This document shows positions 6,254-7,220 of a stretch of DNA of 7,220 nucleotides, piece by piece. The stretch comes from Desulfuromonadales bacterium C00003107 (GTDB lineage: Bacteria > Desulfobacterota > Desulfuromonadia > Desulfuromonadales > Syntrophotaleaceae). Each line of letters opens with the position of its first letter. Position 1 is the stretch's first letter. The stretch covers positions 1 through 7,220 of the forward strand of contig MAXT01000287.1 in assembly GCA_001751225.1 (NCBI GenBank). Direction: 5' to 3'. The translations under genes were made by a program, and so were the position numbers. The notes under the pieces are model-generated. The model was not told the DNA's origin, made no database searches, and was given only the letters and a program-made list of their open reading frames with translations.

Positions 6254-6380
6254 TGGCGTTGCAAAAATTCCGCCCTTCGGCGTTACGGTGTTTTTTCAAG
6301 ACCTCGACATACGGATGTCTGTCTTCACCCTTGAAAAAGCACCAAGCCTTGAAGGACAAAAATTTTGCTTAGCCATCCAA
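6250..6380. repeat. Long imperfect palindrome, candidate dispersed repeat
   Basis: Nearly the whole 131-base stretch is one imperfect inverted repeat centred near 6313. Paired parts from outside in are: TTGATGGC (6250-6257) with GCCATC-c-AA (6372-6380); GCAAAA (6261-6266) with TTTTGC (6363-6368); a 14-base stem of GGTG plus TTTTTTCAAG (6287-6300) with CTTGAAAAA-g-CACC (6330-6343), one T-G wobble; and a central GACAT/ATGTC hairpin with ACGG loop (6306-6319). The bases between the outer and middle stems are related but diverged, and the left side has its own CGCC/GGCG mini-hairpin (6271-6282 region). It fills the gap between the membrane protein and the dehydratase gene. It could be a miniature dispersed element or an RNA processing/termination structure. 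It encodes nothing convincing. Only one copy is in this window. Confidence 0.7.
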
Positions 6381-6414
6381 TAATCTCATTCCGAAAGCCT
6401 CTCGATTGACTGCC

Positions 6415-7220
6415 GTGCCTAAAACCTCGCTATCCCCAGTCGGATTTACCACCACCATCCCCCTGGAAATTCTTCTTGCCGCCGGTCGCCAACCGGTCGA
6501 CCTGAACAACGTCTTCATCACCGATCCCGCTTGCCACGACCTTATCGATGAAGCAGAAATGGCGGGTTTTCCCCGCAACATCTGCGGCTGGATCAAAGGC
6601 CTGTACGGGGCGACCCTGCGCCAAGGCATTCAGGAAATCATTGCCGTCACCGAGGGGGACTGCTCCAACACCAAGGCATTGATGGAGGTGCTGCAGCTGC
6701 ACGGCGTCACTACGACTCCCTTTGCCTTTCCCTACGATCGTTCGGTGGTCAGCCTAACCCATGAGATCAATAAGTTGGCCGACCATTTCGGCGTCAATGC
6801 CGAACAGATCGAAGAGGCTCGCCAACGACTGAACCAGGTACGCCGCAAGGTCCATGAGATCGACCGGCTGACCTGGCAGGAAAATCGGGTGAGTGGCGAG
6901 GAGAATCACTATTTTCAAGTCTGCACCTCGGACATGAACGGCAATGTGGATGCCTTTGAGGCTGAAGTCGACACCTTTCTCGATCAGGCCCGCGCGCGCC
7001 AGCCGAAAACCGGCAATCTGCGACTGGCCTACATGGGCGTACCACCCATCTTCACAGACCTCTACCAGGTGTTGGAGGAAAGTGGCGGTCAAGTGGTATT
7101 CAATGAGACTCAACGCCAATTCTCCATGCCCTACGCAACGGATTCACTCATCGAGCAGTACCGGCGCTATACCTACCCCTACGACATCTTCGTCCGCCTG
7201 GCCGACATCGAAGAGGAGAT
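6415..7220 (+). CDS. 2-hydroxyacyl-CoA dehydratase (HgdB/BcrC-like) subunit, 3' end missing
   Basis: The first 268 codons are visible and the frame is open to the right edge; family members are usually about 330-430 residues. The N-terminus VGFTTTIPLEILLAAGRQPVDLNN, then GFPRNICGWIKG (51-62), EGDCSNTKAL (80-89) and PFAFPYDRS (102-110), is characteristic of the 2-hydroxyglutaryl-CoA dehydratase D-component / benzoyl-CoA reductase family (HGD-D). These cytoplasmic iron-sulfur proteins receive an electron from an ATP-driven activator. Cysteines 40, 57, 83 and 170 are candidate cluster ligands; Cys57 and Cys83 lie in conserved motifs. The substrate cannot be told. The start is uncertain: GTG at 6415 best fits the family N-terminus but lacks a clear ribosome-binding site, while in-frame TTG at 6406 has a weak GAAAG eight bases upstream. 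The frame is closed by TAG at 6370. Confidence 0.85.
   Translation, partial: MPKTSLSPVGFTTTIPLEILLAAGRQPVDLNNVFITDPACHDLIDEAEMAGFPRNICGWIKGLYGATLRQGIQEIIAVTEGDCSNTKALMEVLQLHGVTTTPFAFPYDRSVVSLTHEINKLADHFGVNAEQIEEARQRLNQVRRKVHEIDRLTWQENRVSGEENHYFQVCTSDMNGNVDAFEAEVDTFLDQARARQPKTGNLRLAYMGVPPIFTDLYQVLEESGGQVVFNETQRQFSMPYATDSLIEQYRRYTYPYDIFVRLADIEEE

Noticed and set aside
6287..6343. Reading the inner palindrome stem as a CRISPR repeat or as a standard intrinsic terminator
   Set aside because: There is no array of equal repeats and spacers, and the T-run is inside the stem rather than after it.
5869..6383. Plus-strand open frames overlapping the small membrane protein and reading into the palindrome
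   Set aside because: They are out of frame with the membrane protein, lack start signals, and their C-terminal parts are just translations of the repeat.
6369..7119. Minus-strand open frames opposite the HgdB-like gene
   Set aside because: The plus strand carries continuous conserved family motifs over the whole stretch; the minus frames have none.

Overview
The window looks like chromosomal core DNA from a GC-rich bacterium, most likely of the Desulfuromonadia (Geobacter/Desulfuromonas/Pelobacter group). This placement rests on remembered protein similarity and gene content, not on a marker gene: a two-subunit transketolase, a short cobalamin-dependent methionine synthase, a GerMN lipoprotein-like anchor protein, and a 2-hydroxyacyl-CoA dehydratase (HgdB/BcrC-type) subunit. 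No phage, plasmid, transposase, tRNA, rRNA or CRISPR sequence was seen.

Layout. The left three quarters (1-5750) are read on the minus strand. In transcription order they are: glutamate racemase murI (GTG start at 5750), a membrane-anchored GerMN-domain protein, a short metH that overlaps it by 4 bases, a 138-residue protein of unknown function, the N-terminal half of a split transketolase, and the start of its C-terminal half, which is cut by the window edge. Position 5751-5920 is a divergent intergenic region with one plausible sigma70-type promoter on each strand. To its right, on the plus strand, are a 110-residue three-helix membrane protein, a roughly 131-bp imperfect palindrome that begins at that gene's stop codon, and a 2-hydroxyacyl-CoA dehydratase family gene that runs off the right edge.

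How the genes work together. murI supplies D-glutamate for peptidoglycan. GerMN proteins are associated with the cell envelope. metH regenerates methionine from homocysteine and methyl-tetrahydrofolate, but this copy has no AdoMet-dependent reactivation domain, so reactivation should come from elsewhere in the genome. The transketolase pair serves the non-oxidative pentose phosphate pathway. The HgdB-like protein belongs to a radical dehydratase/reductase superfamily that normally works with a separate ATPase activator, which would lie outside the window.

Most of the window is ordinary housekeeping sequence. The least explained parts are the long palindrome at 6250-6380, two strong dyads around the transketolase genes (149-165 and 1073-1095), and the two small proteins of unknown function. 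No clearly new multi-gene system is visible. Long open frames opposite metH, tktA and murI are read as shadows of GC-rich coding sequence. No gene-free stretch exceeds 300 bases; the longest, 1045-1284, holds the two inverted repeats described below and no convincing promoter.
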